From: Branchiostoma floridae
Taxonomy: Eukaryota; Chordata; Leptocardii; Amphioxiformes; Branchiostomatidae
NCBI RefSeq assembly: GCF_000003815.2
Contig: NC_049997.1
Location: 11,669,060 to 11,733,059, forward strand
Length of the DNA: 64,000 nt
Direction of reading: 5' to 3'
The notes beneath the pieces were generated by a model that was given only the letters and a program-made list of their open reading frames with translations, was not told the DNA's origin and did not search any database. The translations under genes and the position numbers were made by a program. Position 1 is the stretch's first letter, and each line of letters starts with the position of its first letter. Of the stretch, positions 35,382 through 45,660 are shown in pieces.

Positions 35382-38300
35382 GTAGGTTCTTTCCTTTGTC
35401 TGCGAAGTACATGTTTTCTCAAAACATGTTTTCTCAGATGATACTTCAGATATTGGAGAATAAGGGACAATCGCTGATTGGGGCTTAGATCCCCATCCTT
35501 GCGTAAAATCAGCTCAAACTTGGCTGTTGTTTTCTCACTTTGTTCTTGAAAACCTTTTTTTTTTTCTGGAAACTTCCTCTTTTCCTGCGCACTTGTCGAA
35601 TGTATAAAGTTCAGGGACATACTATAAGATTTTGGGAGCGTGGATGCTTATTTTTGGATTTGGTATATTGGCTGTAGCAAACATAATTTAGCACAAAGAC
35701 TGAATAAAGGAACACAATCATGAATAATGAATCATCAGGTCACTCACTCAATCATCCTGGTATTTTATGAGTAACATTTCATGTACATCACAACTGATGG
35801 ACGGTATGTCCAAATCTGCTTGGTTATAACACTCTGATTTGAGTGTTTCCAGGAGCATAGTATTGAAACAAGCATAGGGGCGAGTAGAACAGAAAGAAAC
35901 AACATCCTGACTCCCGGGATTCGAACCCGCGCCGAACCCGGGCAGCCGGATCACAAATCCAACCTCCAAACCACAACACCAAAAGCTCAAGAGCTGTTGG
36001 CGTGATCAGTTTGGCAACGCTTGAACCCCACTGTTACACTACTCCCCCTTTTCTTTTCAAGATTCGTCCTCGAATCTCCGAGTTCGAAATCCCTGTGTGG
36101 CACATCTCTAGCCTGTTACTCACAGGGTCAGCATGGGAACCAGTGAAACAACCAGAGGGGCGAGTAGAACAGAAAGAAACAACATCCCAACTCCCGGGAT
36201 TCGAACCCGCGCCGAACCCTGGCAGCCGGATCACAAATCCAACGTCCAAACCACAACACCAAAAGCTCAAGAGCTGTTGGCGTGATCAGTTTGGCAACGC
36301 TTGAAACCCACTGTTACAGTATTCTAGACAGAATTCCTTGGAAGCAAGAGGTTACATTCGCTTGAATTAAGTTTTTTTAAGTTGACAGCCTCTGTTTGTG
36401 TCCAAGCCATCCAAAACAAAAAAATTATGAGACCGTCATTTGGTGGGTGGATGGCCCTCTGGCGGACACGCTGACCTAGAGGCTAGACATACAGTTGTTG
36501 TTTGTTGTGTGTGCTTTTTTTTTCATCAAAAGCTCAGATCCTTTTTCCGTTTAAGTGAAATTGTAGTGAGATGAAGCATAATGAGTTTTCAGTACCTGTT
36601 GATATTACTACAGACTGTTGATGTTCATTATTGTGGGTTTGACTTTTTGGCCAGGTGTCAGATGATGAGGATGAGACTCATCCTAACGTGGACACGCAGA
36701 GTCTCTTCAGATGGCGCCACCAGGCCAGGGTGGAGCGCATGGAGGAACAGAAGAAAGAGAGGCAGGACTTAGAACGGGGTTCAGTTGAGTAAGTCGCTGT
36801 TCTTCTTCTTTCCTTAACCCAAAACTAACAGAGTTTCAGCCTTATAAAATGCTATAAGTGCAAGGGTTGGCCGCTGACCTCCAAAAAGAAACCCTCAAAC
36901 AAGGCCGAAGTCCCTAACTTCCGGGGTTCATGGCGCACAAAGCTGCTACTTCAGGGGAATACGCTGTCCTAGATATATCCGGGCAAGGCACACGGCGTGT
37001 ATATGTGTGCCGGATATATCTGGGTTTGGCAGTTTAAGGGTTAATTACTGCTGAGCCCCTGTAACAGGAATTACTAGCAGTGCTCATGTTGTTAGTAACA
37101 AATGATAACGACCTATAGACATAGGGAAAATAAAGGTAAACATGAAAGAACATAAACAACTGATTTCTGGGTGCAAACGACAAGACTAGTGAATATAGTG
37201 GGTCAGTGTCATTTACATATATATTCTTATGATCAGGGCTGTCTCCAGGACCCATCCTTCCATCCTGGGATGGAAATTTGCTGGTTGGGACAGAAAAAAA
37301 TCAAACTCGTCTGTCCCAAAAATGACATGAACTGTACTTTTTATAAGCTTAAAGTGACATATTTCACCAGGAGTCAGGACAATGAGCAACATGGGCTTTC
37401 AAACAATGAGTGGGACGGGCAAAAAATTTAAGCTGGAGACAACCCTGCTTGTCATACTAGAACTTAAGAAATACTCAAAACGTTGGGTACCTCTTATGCT
37501 GACAATTCATTGTATTTACTTACAGTTGTATTAGTTTTTTGTTTATTTTGTTGTATATATTTACCACAGTAGTGACAGTTTGTGAGTATGAAATTCCAGA
37601 AATAGAATATTCAAACAGTGACACTAGATACTATCTGCCAATTGAAAGTGGCTACAGTAGTATGTATATTAGTTGTAGTGGGACCGCGTGGCGCAATCGG
37701 CAGCACGTTTGACTCAGGCCCAGAAGGTCCTGAGTTCGAACCCCGCCATGTCACCGATCTTCTGCCCTTGGGACAGGCACTTTACACAACTTTCCTCACT
37801 TCACTCAAGTGAAAAATGAGTTTATACATAGGCTACAAAGGTCTTCAGCAAGTTGAAGTTGGTAACCTCAAAAGGAAAGAGGAAGAAGAAGTTATTTACA
37901 AGTTATATGGTTGTGTTATTCTACTTGTATAAGACACAAAGTATTACGTTCTGCTCATGGATAACGCTAACTACCATTTCTTTTTTTATGTTCCCCTCTC
38001 AGCACCAAAAGGAAGCTAGAGGAAGCCAGGAAGAAGTTAGAAGACCTGTCAGCTTGTGCTGAAGCAGAGACAAAAGAAGTAAGGAACAAATATCATTTAC
38101 AAAATTTATTCTGTTGTAGAAACTAGTATGCTGTGGAAAACCATGTTCTTGATGGCCAATCAGGATACACTGGATACGTTTTTAATTAACAATGGAACAG
38201 GGGCACTGTACCCTCATACTTTCAGCATGTTCCTGTCCAAACGTGGGAAATAGTAAAATAGAGATCTAGACCTTGATCACCACTAAGTCTTGATCACCAT

Positions 38301-41300
38301 ACATTGCTGATTCACAGGTGGCCACAGTCTTTAACTGTGACATGTCACCATAAATTCACTGACAGGAAGAGTCGCAACTAGTCGAGAGTACCCGTGNNNN
38401 NNNNNNNNNNNNNNNNNNNNNNNNNNNNNNNNNNNNNNNNNNNNNNNNNNNNNNNNNNNNNNNNNNNNNNNNNNNNNNNNNNNNNNNNNNNNNNNNGTTC
38501 TGTATAGAAGGTTCAGGTGCAGGAACAGCCTTTGATTTCCATTTGTGTTTTGTACAGGAGGTTGAGGCACAGGTGTTGAAGCTGCAGATGGAGATGAGTG
38601 AGCTACAGAAACAGGAGAAAGAGTGGAAACAGAAGGAGGAGGAACTCACCAAGAAGGAGAAGGTGGATTGTCTTTCATTGTTACAAAAAGGCAGAAGTGT
38701 GTAAACCTTTTCCTTACTATCAATGCTGTATTCTCCTTAGAAATTACTGGTTTAAGTCTTTTGTAATTGAGTAAGGGAAGTTGCCAGTCATAATTGTTTA
38801 GACTTGATAGTTGGCATATTGTATGTAGGTTACGCCTAGGGTATATCAAAATTTGTATGTATGAATGATTTTTTGGGTTCATGTTTATTTTACAGCTGAC
38901 ACCATGGAATGTGGACACCCTCAGTAAAGACAAGTGGGAGAAAACAGTGAGTGTCAAAAGCTACTTTCACTTTTACTTTGTACCTCTGTACATTCTGGCC
39001 ATTTCAACAATGAAATGTGTGTTATTATGAGACATTGAGAGGAACTATCTACAATTTATTTTTATTTATTAAAATGCAACAGTACATTACACAGCTACAA
39101 TAACAGTAAAGATTTCCAATAATCTATACTATGATATGATGGGCCCCAAAGACTAAAATACAGATGTTGCAAAATATAACTTTCTCTGAAGGCAACCTAT
39201 ACATGGTCTTAACTTTGCAGAGTCTATTTGAGAATCTTTTAAGGTAAAGATAACTCTATAGATGATAGACCGAAGTCTTCCGTCATACAAACTAACAATG
39301 TGTTTTATCCCAGGTCATCAATAAGAAACCTGCCAAGAAGGCGGACCCAACAGAGGATGAGAAGGAGGAGATGCAGAGAACGTTTGTGGAGAAGAACGAG
39401 AAGCTGTGTAAGAAGTTTGGGATGTTTAAGAAGTATGATGACTCCATGCAGTTTCTGGGGGACCACCCGGAGCTGGTGTGTGACGAGTGTGCAAACTACC
39501 TGGCCATCTGGTGCATCAACCTGCAGGTGGAGGAGGTGAGGAGGACTTTTTTTGGCCTTCACAGCATGCAAAATACCCACTTGCACATTGCAACCACTTT
39601 TTGCTTGGTGCAACTTACTTCTAAACTCAGGCTGCACAGGGTGCAACTTAGATTTTGAGCCTCAGAACTCAATTTTGTTGTCAATTTACTTGGAAGAAAT
39701 AAACGGACCGAGGCAGCTCCATTTCATATCAGCCTTTTTTTCAGAAATTAGTAAATTGTAGGTGGTGCAACTAGTTTTTGTCCCAGGTTGCACACTGTCC
39801 AACCTGGCTCAGAAAAGTATTTTGTACACTGCCTTCAGGGGTGGACAGGGTTGGACAAGTTTTCTTAAATCAACTTGTCCTATCAGGCAAGTACATAAAA
39901 GTTCTACTCGCCCAAACCAATTTCTCACTTGCCCAAAATTTAAACGTCATATTTGTTGCGGGGATGAATGTTGTTTACAAACATGATTACGGAAAGCATG
40001 ATTAAACAAGGGTATTTTTGAGGCATCTGGGATTTATTTGCCTCTTTGGTGGCAATAATTGGAGTTGAACCAGGGTAAAAACAAAACAAAAATGTCATCA
40101 CATGCAACAGAGGAGAACAGTCCCGGAAACATCCTGAGGTCAATTATCGGCCTCTTAGTGGCTGTCTATGGTACTGCAGGAAGCATTCACATCTTTTTAT
40201 GAAGCATCCAGACCCATCCAGTGTAGACTAGTGTTCTACAAATGTTAGGCCATAAAGCCAAGTTTAAAGTTCCAAATGAACTAGCAACATGCAACATAGT
40301 CATTTCAAACTTTTAATTGTCGCAGGTTCATTGTACATTGTGTAGCTTCATTGTGCCTTGTATAGAATCAGATTGATACCTGATGTTTCCAAAATTCCAC
40401 TCAGAAAACTGCCCTGATGGAACAAGTAGCCCACCAGACTATCATCATGCAGTATATCCTAGAGTTAGCCAAGAGCCTGGACGCAGACCCCCGGGCGTGT
40501 GTCAAGCCTTTTTTCTCAAGGTATTGTATAGCCTGGTATCAGGCATCTTAGGTGTTACAGACATCACATCCTCATTTTATTATGTTAACCTTCATGGGAG
40601 GGAAACATATTGTTTTTGCTTCGTTTCTTCCTCTTCTTCTACAAACAAAGTCAATGACCTGTACCAGATGGCTAGTCACCATGGTTACTGGAAGTCTGTA
40701 AGACACCCTGTGGCCACTAAGAAAGAACTAGTAGGTCTGGTCATCAGACACAATGGATGTGTTTGAGAACAAAGCCTTAGTTTGTTAGGACCATGTGAAT
40801 GTAAATATCATATATTTGCTTCAAATGTTACCTTTCTAGTCTTATTTCAAATTACTACTCTGCAGAATCAAAGTCTTTCTTTTTGTAAATCATGCGTCAA
40901 ACATAGGTGCATATGAGCCAATTTAGAGGCCATTTTTAGAAAGCACTGAATTTTTCATTTGACATTTTTCTTGTATAGAATCAAAACAGCAGACAAGCAG
41001 TACACAGATGCTTTCACTGATGAACTGGAGTCCTTCAAAGTCAGAGTCAGAGGCCGAGCAGAGGCTCGCATCGAGAGAGCCATGAAAGAAGCAGAAGAGG
41101 TATGGTATAAAACTGTTCATCTGTATCTGTGTCAGGGCAGGTTAAATTAGAGCTGTGCAGGTATTTCTGGTGTCTACCTGCACCTATTGCTGGTCCATGT
41201 ACTGGGTTTTATACATAATGTCTTACGATGTAGCTGTACATGGATTGTTATTAGCTGCATTGACTGTTACCACCTGTAAGGTATAAAAGAAAATATAGCA

Positions 41301-42983
41301 ATGGTTCCTGAACAATTTTAGCATTACCAGAGTGATGCAGGTAAAATTTGTCTGGCACAGGTAATTGTCAATGGTACCAGTGCAGGAATGCAAAAAAAAG
41401 CATTTCAAGCCCCATGTGTGTATGTATGCATTTATTGATTACAGTCAATGTGCTATTTCTTTCATATTTTATCTTGGGCTCTTGGGCTCTGAGTCTCAAA
41501 GATACGTGTATGACGTCTATGATATCTTCTATACAGGAGGAAAGACAAAAGAGACTGGGACCAGGGGGCCTGGATCCCGTCGAAGTCTTTGAATCTCTTC
41601 CACAGGTAGTTTTCTTTCCAAGACATTTGACACCTTTTTAACAATGTACTTGTATCCATTTCTGCAATTCTATGTAATGACAAGTTGTAATATGTCATGA
41701 CAAGTTGTAACACTCCCCCCCTCCCCCCCAGGTGTTGAAGGATTGTTTTGAGAAGCAGGACATCCCCATGTTACAGAAGGCCATCACTGAGCTGCCCGAG
41801 GAGGATGCCAGGTATGCACCTTTTTCTTTAGCCATGTTCTCAAGGATGTAGCCAATCCTCTTTGTAGTCTTTTTGTTCTTGGAGATATATTCCAACTACA
41901 ACGTATATCCTACGTGTATTAAGTTGGAATACTTCTCAATCCACTTCTTCATAGACATTTAATGTACTCATGGTCATTACTTGCACCTACCAGTCAAACC
42001 TGCCCAAGAAGACCACTTTGGGATGATAAAGTCTGGTCTATAGGGACAAGTGGTCACTATAGACAGGATTATTAATGCTCATGAAGAAACCACCAAAAAG
42101 TGGTCACACTGGCCAGGTGTTGTGTAGAGGTGGCCACTTGTAAGGGTTTGACTAGACTTTTCAACATTACAATGATACAATTTTTCTTGCACTGATTTGG
42201 TTGATCTTGTTCCCAAGACATCACATTGACAGGTGTATCAAGGCAGGGCTGTGGGTTCCCCAGGACACAACAACACCTCCTCCCACAGAACACACGGTTT
42301 CCCACCAAGGCACCAGACGAGAACGCGGACACGGTTTTACGGCGGAGAAAAGCGACGGAAGACGGAGAGCCGGACAGCGACCAGGAGGAAGACGATAGTC
42401 CTGAAGACGATAAGCCAGAGGGATGGCAGTGTCGTATACAGTAGTGATTGGCAGTGGTTTCCATGACAGCAGAACATTTATTTCAGCTTACTCCATGAGT
42501 TTGCACTTCAGAAACTTGAGTAAAACTTCACAGTCCAGCCAGCAATCCATTTTCTTGAGAAGTGTGAGTGAAGTGATGGAGAAAAAGTGTGGATACTTGA
42601 AAACGCAGTTCATGCTACACTTACTGGCAGGCAATCAAGGATTGTAACAGCTTTGGACTAGCCTGAAATCTACACTCTGCTTCATGGAAACCACGGAATT
42701 GGTCAATTTCATTTTACATTTCAAAGACTCTTTCTGTTCCAGCCCTCTCAGTTTCACTACAGCATCCCGGATCAAAAACATCAAAGAAATCTGGCTTTAT
42801 TTTCTTCCCGACGTGGATTGTTTATTACAAAAGTTCCTCTGTTCCCCCCATAGATACCACATGAAGCGGTGTGTAGACTCAGGCCTGTGGGTACCAAACG
42901 CTAACGACAAACCACCAGAAGAAAAGCCAGCAGAGGAGGAGGAAGAAGTGTATGAAAAAGTGCCAGATGATGATGTTGATTAG
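35337..42983 (+). CDS. CDC37: CDC37, Hsp90 kinase-specific co-chaperone (complete)
   Basis: Cytosolic adaptor that recruits client protein kinases to Hsp90. Eleven coding exons join in phase: 35337-35381, 36655-36788, 38003-38078, 38558-38662, 38896-38946, 39314-39535, 40405-40520, 40979-41099, 41537-41605, 41732-41811 and 42854-42983. They give 382 residues, against about 378 in human. The N-terminus reads [20 protein letters not shown]: the CK2-type serine (Ser17, equal to human Ser13) and the HPN loop known to mimic the kinase fold are present. A charged coiled coil (about 50-120) follows, then [15 protein letters not shown]. The Hsp90-binding middle domain includes [40 protein letters not shown] and [15 protein letters not shown]. 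The end is [15 protein letters not shown] and an acidic tail. Two adjacent Mets start the frame (35337 and 35340). An alternative last exon exists at 42218. The N gap lies in intron 3 and removes no expected residue. Confidence 0.96.
35860..36330 (-). repeat. two direct copies of a tRNA-derived SINE
   Basis: A block of about 165 bp (AGAACAGAAAGAAACAACAT to CACTGTTACA) occurs twice, from about 35887 and about 36167. On the minus strand each has GGTTTGGAGG (A-box-like) and GCGGGTTCGAATCCCGGG (B box, GGTTCGAATCC), as in tRNA-derived SINEs. In CDC37 intron 1. Confidence 0.65.
36655..36788 (+). CDS. CDC37: CDC37 exon 2 (16-60)
   Basis: Acceptor TTGGCCAG. Reads [20 protein letters not shown], then [20 protein letters not shown]. 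Donor GTAAGT, phase 2. Confidence 0.95.
36971..37021. repeat. perfect hairpin in CDC37 intron 2
   Basis: AGATATATCCGG (36971-36982) is the exact reverse complement of CCGGATATATCT (37010-37021). An inner GCACAC/TGTGTGC pairing is possible. Confidence 0.75.
37234..37447. mobile_element. hAT-like MITE (family B), copy 2
   Basis: Ends CAGGGCTGTCTCCAG and CTGGAGACAACCCTG. Flanked by CTTATGAT and CTTGTCAT, an 8-bp duplication with two mismatches. In CDC37 intron 2. Inside reads like 3718-3931 reversed (TGGGATGGA, GGGACAGA). Confidence 0.78.
37681..37890 (+). repeat. tRNA-derived SINE (Arg-tRNA-like head)
   Basis: The head GACCGCGTGGCGCAATCGGC (A box TGGCGCAATCGG) to TGAGTTCGAACCCCGCCATG (B box) resembles an arginine-type tRNA. 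The anticodon arm is mismatched and it runs into a non-tRNA body, so it is a SINE and not a functional tRNA gene. Confidence 0.7.
38003..38078 (+). CDS. CDC37: CDC37 exon 3 (60-85), coiled coil
   Basis: Acceptor CCCTCTCAG. Reads [20 protein letters not shown] and onward. Donor GTAAGG, phase 0. Confidence 0.92.
38397..38496. other. assembly gap of 100 N
   Basis: Exactly 100 N, the usual placeholder for a gap of unknown size. It falls in CDC37 intron 3. The reading frame and protein join correctly across it, so no coding exon needs to be missing. Confidence 0.99.
38558..38662 (+). CDS. CDC37: CDC37 exon 4 (86-120), coiled coil
   Basis: Acceptor TTTTGTACAG. Reads [20 protein letters not shown], then [15 protein letters not shown], a long charged helix. 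Donor GTGGAT, phase 0. Confidence 0.92.
38896..38946 (+). CDS. CDC37: CDC37 exon 5 (121-137)
   Basis: Acceptor ATTTTACAG. Reads [17 protein letters not shown], including the conserved [10 protein letters not shown]. Donor GTGAGT. Confidence 0.94.
39314..39535 (+). CDS. CDC37: CDC37 exon 6 (138-211)
   Basis: Acceptor TTATCCCAG. Includes [20 protein letters not shown], then [20 protein letters not shown] and [10 protein letters not shown]. Donor GTGAGG, phase 0. This opens the Hsp90-binding domain. Confidence 0.95.
39848..40010. mobile_element. partial hAT-like MITE (family E)
   Basis: CAGGGTTGGACAAGTTTT starts it and TTGCCCAAA words follow as in 8249-8587. The other end is missing. In CDC37 intron 6. 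Confidence 0.5.
40405..40520 (+). CDS. CDC37: CDC37 exon 7 (212-250)
   Basis: Acceptor TCCACTCAG. Reads [20 protein letters not shown], then [18 protein letters not shown]. Donor AG|GTATTG, phase 2. Confidence 0.95.
40979..41099 (+). CDS. CDC37: CDC37 exon 8 (250-290)
   Basis: Acceptor TTGTATAG. Reads [20 protein letters not shown], then [20 protein letters not shown]. Donor GTATGG, phase 0. Confidence 0.95.
41537..41605 (+). CDS. CDC37: CDC37 exon 9 (291-313)
   Basis: Acceptor TCTATACAG. Reads [20 protein letters not shown] and LPQ. Donor GTAGTT, phase 0. Confidence 0.95.
41732..41811 (+). CDS. CDC37: CDC37 exon 10 (314-340)
   Basis: Acceptor CCTCCCCCCCAG. Reads [20 protein letters not shown], then LPEEDA. 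Donor AG|GTATGC, phase 2, which fits both downstream terminal exons. Confidence 0.94.
41992..42153. mobile_element. small MITE in CDC37 intron 10
   Basis: AGTCAAACC at one end and GGGTTTGACT at the other, with several AGTGGTCAC/GTGGCCAC words inside. It lies just upstream of terminal exon 11a. The target-site duplication is unclear. Confidence 0.45.
42218..42398 (+). CDS. CDC37: CDC37 alternative terminal exon 11a (duplicate)
   Basis: The acceptor GTTCCCAAG puts this exon in the phase left by exon 10. It encodes [14 protein letters not shown], matching the true end exon [14 protein letters not shown] at 8 of 14 positions. The frame then gives a basic tail (ending [12 protein letters not shown]) and a stop at 42396-42398. 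In the +1 frame the same DNA encodes an acidic tail typical of CDC37 ([10 protein letters not shown], then [18 protein letters not shown]) to a stop at 42442-42444. Either a one-base indel broke the duplicate or this is a distinct isoform end. Confidence 0.7.
42854..42983 (+). CDS. CDC37: CDC37 terminal exon 11b (340-382 and stop)
   Basis: Acceptor CCCCCCATAG. Reads [20 protein letters not shown], then an acidic run ([16 protein letters not shown]) and TAG. This is the form closest to the vertebrate C-terminus. Confidence 0.94.
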
Positions 42984-43870
42984 CACTTGAACTTAACAAC
43001 TTAGTGGAATTGTTACAATAAGATGTAGAGTTAAAATGTGTATGGTCACTACCACCTTCAGATTATAGAATGTTTATTTTGTAAAAGGTGTTAAAGATGT
43101 ATGTGGTACATGTACATGTAGGACAACCACTCGGACACAAGGCTATGTACAAGTACTTAAACTGTAACAGTTCAGTAACAAAATGTAAACATATAACAGT
43201 AAAAATTCGGATTGTATAATCTAAGTTGCATCAATTACAGTAATACATGTGTAAGAGACAGCTACATATGTAAGAGACACTCACAATTGCTCTGAGTATA
43301 TAATAGCCTGGGTGCCATCTTATGAAGTATCCCTGGTCTTAATCTTTTTGCATGTTAAATCAGTGGTTTCCAAGCAACTTGAGCTAGCAGTTACTACAGG
43401 GGATGATGCCCAGGCTAAGTGTATATGCTTTAATCTCCAAGCAGATCCTACGGTGATCCTACAAGATAGTATCAAAGCTGCCCAAGGAGTGTAGCCGGCT
43501 AAGGGAGTCAAACGGGCACCGAAGAAGTTTGATACTATACATTACGCACCGTGGATCTGGTTGGGGATTATATATGCTTCACAATCACATATTTGTGCAG
43601 TACATGAGTGTACAATTCAAACAATAGTTATTCGTTTATTCACCTAATGAGAAGAAAGAACTTTTCTTGATTTTTTCCCCAATAATGAGGACTCAATATA
43701 CAAGAAACTATCAAACAGATCTCTTGTTTTCTTACGGAAGGTTTAATGCTGTAGTTGATTACAGTTGTTATGTTATGTGTAAGTTGTCAATGTTGGTAAC
43801 TACTGTGCTTCCCTACCCTGCAGGTAAATAAAAAGATGCTTGTACATGTCGTTGTGTTTTGTCATTGGAT
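42984..43870 (+). other. CDC37: CDC37 3' untranslated region and poly(A) signal
   Basis: No coding sequence follows the stop. AATAAA at 43827-43832 is followed by TGTACATGTCGTTGTGTTTTG, a GT-rich downstream element. An earlier AATAAG at about 43017 is a weaker alternative. Confidence 0.55.
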
Positions 43871-45113
43871 GTGTCAACACAAGTTGCCAACTAGTAATTC
43901 TCGAAAGTTTCAAAGCAAAATCTAAATTCTTTAGTTGTGAATGAAAGGTGGCTTTTGTATATATCCATACGAGCAATCGGTGTTTATATCCGGGGTATTC
44001 AGCGGTTAGTGCCTACCAGGACGTCATTAGATTGGATTAAAAATTGATATTTAAATTATCAGATCAAATTACCTGTTAATATGTAAATCAATCGTTTGCC
44101 AAACACCTGCTTTTTGCCTACTACTGCGTCACCGTGACATCATGGCGATCGCTCGTATTCAGCCATGTTTCTTTTTGCCTGATACAAAGGCATACGTTCT
44201 TCCCATACTTTTGGTATAACTCTGCTGCATTAAAATTCAAACTGGAAAAGTAACATTTTCAAGCAAATACATGTTTACCTTCACATGGTCTAGCCTAACA
44301 TTACAGAAACTGATCTGTTTATTCTTACATTTATATATATATATATATATACATGACCAGCACCTCCAGTTCTGTCTTGCCACTTGCTATATGATGTAAT
44401 CGAACATTGCAGATGCATTCATTCCAGATCATCGATTTGCCTTACTTGTTTGAAGAAGTACCCTGGGTGCCAAACCAACGATGCGGGTCGCCAGCCAATT
44501 TAGTACCAGGGCCGGCCAAATCTCCCCACAGCGCTAAACTACATCGATAGGCATACTGTCATGTACCACCAAAATACGGCTGTCGGGCCGGTACATAGTC
44601 TGGTAACCAGTTTAAGGAAGAAGAAGAATTCGAACAAAAACTGTTTTGTTCCCTTTAAAGAAATTGACATGCAATCTTTGATCACATGAAAATTGGTACG
44701 CTGTATTGGTAAATTGGTCTGAGAGGTGAGATTGATTATTAATCTCGACTCAGAAACAATTATTGGAAAATTGAAAAGCAGCTTGTACCAATCACCAGTC
44801 CCAAAAGTTAATTTATTTCTTGTGAAGGGTCTAGACAATTATCTTAACACTGTTATAGGCCAGGTACCATAGTTTCATCAGCAACAAAACCCAGATGCCA
44901 ATTCCTTGTCGTTTAAACGGGATGCTGATCCATCCTCTCCTCGACACCCTTTAGAACAGATTTTGTATCTTTGGACATATGGCCAGTGACTAGTCTTCTG
45001 ATCTCTAGACATTCAATTTTTCGTTTGTCTTGTCTAGTGGTGTTCGACAGAGGCACGTACGACAGCAAGTCTCATCGCTGTTTCAGCACCAGATTCTGAG
45101 TCAACAGCTCTAG
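43871..45113. other. intergenic DNA
   Basis: No exon could be supported. A (TA)n run lies at about 44333-44350. A stretch near 45030-45110 reads SGVRQRHVRQQVSSLFQHQ in the frame of the next exon but ends in a stop (45111-45113). Confidence 0.4.
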
Positions 45114-45660
45114 GAACAAGATAACCTAGCCACAATCTCTGAGGAACTACAGCCGACGCAGCAAGATAACACTCCCGTCAATCAGACAGCTCAAGGAGGC
45201 GCAATGTCTGGAACTACCGTAGAGCCGCGGTCCATACAGATGCAGCTGCGGGACGTCACCGTTCATCACACGCCTGGAGCAGATACTGTGGCTGAGGGTG
45301 TTTATGAGAATGACGATGATGTGACTGAAGATGCTTATGAGAATGATGATGATGTGACTCAAGATGTTTATGAAAATGCTGATGTGACTGAAGGTGTTTA
45401 TGAAAATGATGATGATGTGACTGAAGGTGTTTATGAAAATGATGATAACATGGCAGAAGATGTTGATGAAAATGAAAATGATGATAATATAGCTGAAGGT
45501 GTTTATGAAAATGATACTGATGAGGCTGAATGTGTTTATGAGAATGATGATAATACGGCCGAAAGTGTGTATCAATATGACAATAATGAGTCTGAAGACG
45601 ATGATGGACATGAAAACATTGACTCAAATGGACCAGCTGAAGGTGCCAACCCTTCTTCGG
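45114..45660 (+). CDS. exon-like frame with Tyr-Glu-Asn acidic repeats, unrecognised
   Basis: Open from a possible acceptor (AACAGCTCTAG at 45113) or from the ATG at 45204 to a donor (TCGG|GTAGGC) at 45660/45661, ending phase 1. After EQDNLATISEELQPTQQDN the protein holds about nine units of 11 residues (45300-45602), such as VYENDDDVTEG, VYENADVTEG and VYENDDNTAES. The end reads GHENIDSNGPAEGANPSSG. Seven units keep Tyr-Glu-Asn (YxN, the consensus for Grb2-type SH2 domains). No signal peptide or membrane segment is seen in this exon. It could be a receptor tail or an acidic secreted or scaffold protein. I do not recognise the gene. Confidence 0.5.

Noticed and set aside
37681..37755. Possible functional tRNA gene
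   Set aside because: A and B boxes are present but the anticodon stem is mismatched and it leads into a SINE body.
38331..38652. Open frames spanning the N run
   Set aside because: They exist only because N is read as open; the real CDC37 exon 4 is on the other strand.
42240..42292. Mini-intron in CDC37 exon 11a that would restore the acidic frame
   Set aside because: The only GT...AG choices are under 45 bases and would remove the conserved Trp-Val-Pro.
45147..45611. Ile/Phe/His-rich open frames on the minus strand
   Set aside because: They are the antisense of the Tyr-Glu-Asn repeat array; composition follows directly from the array.
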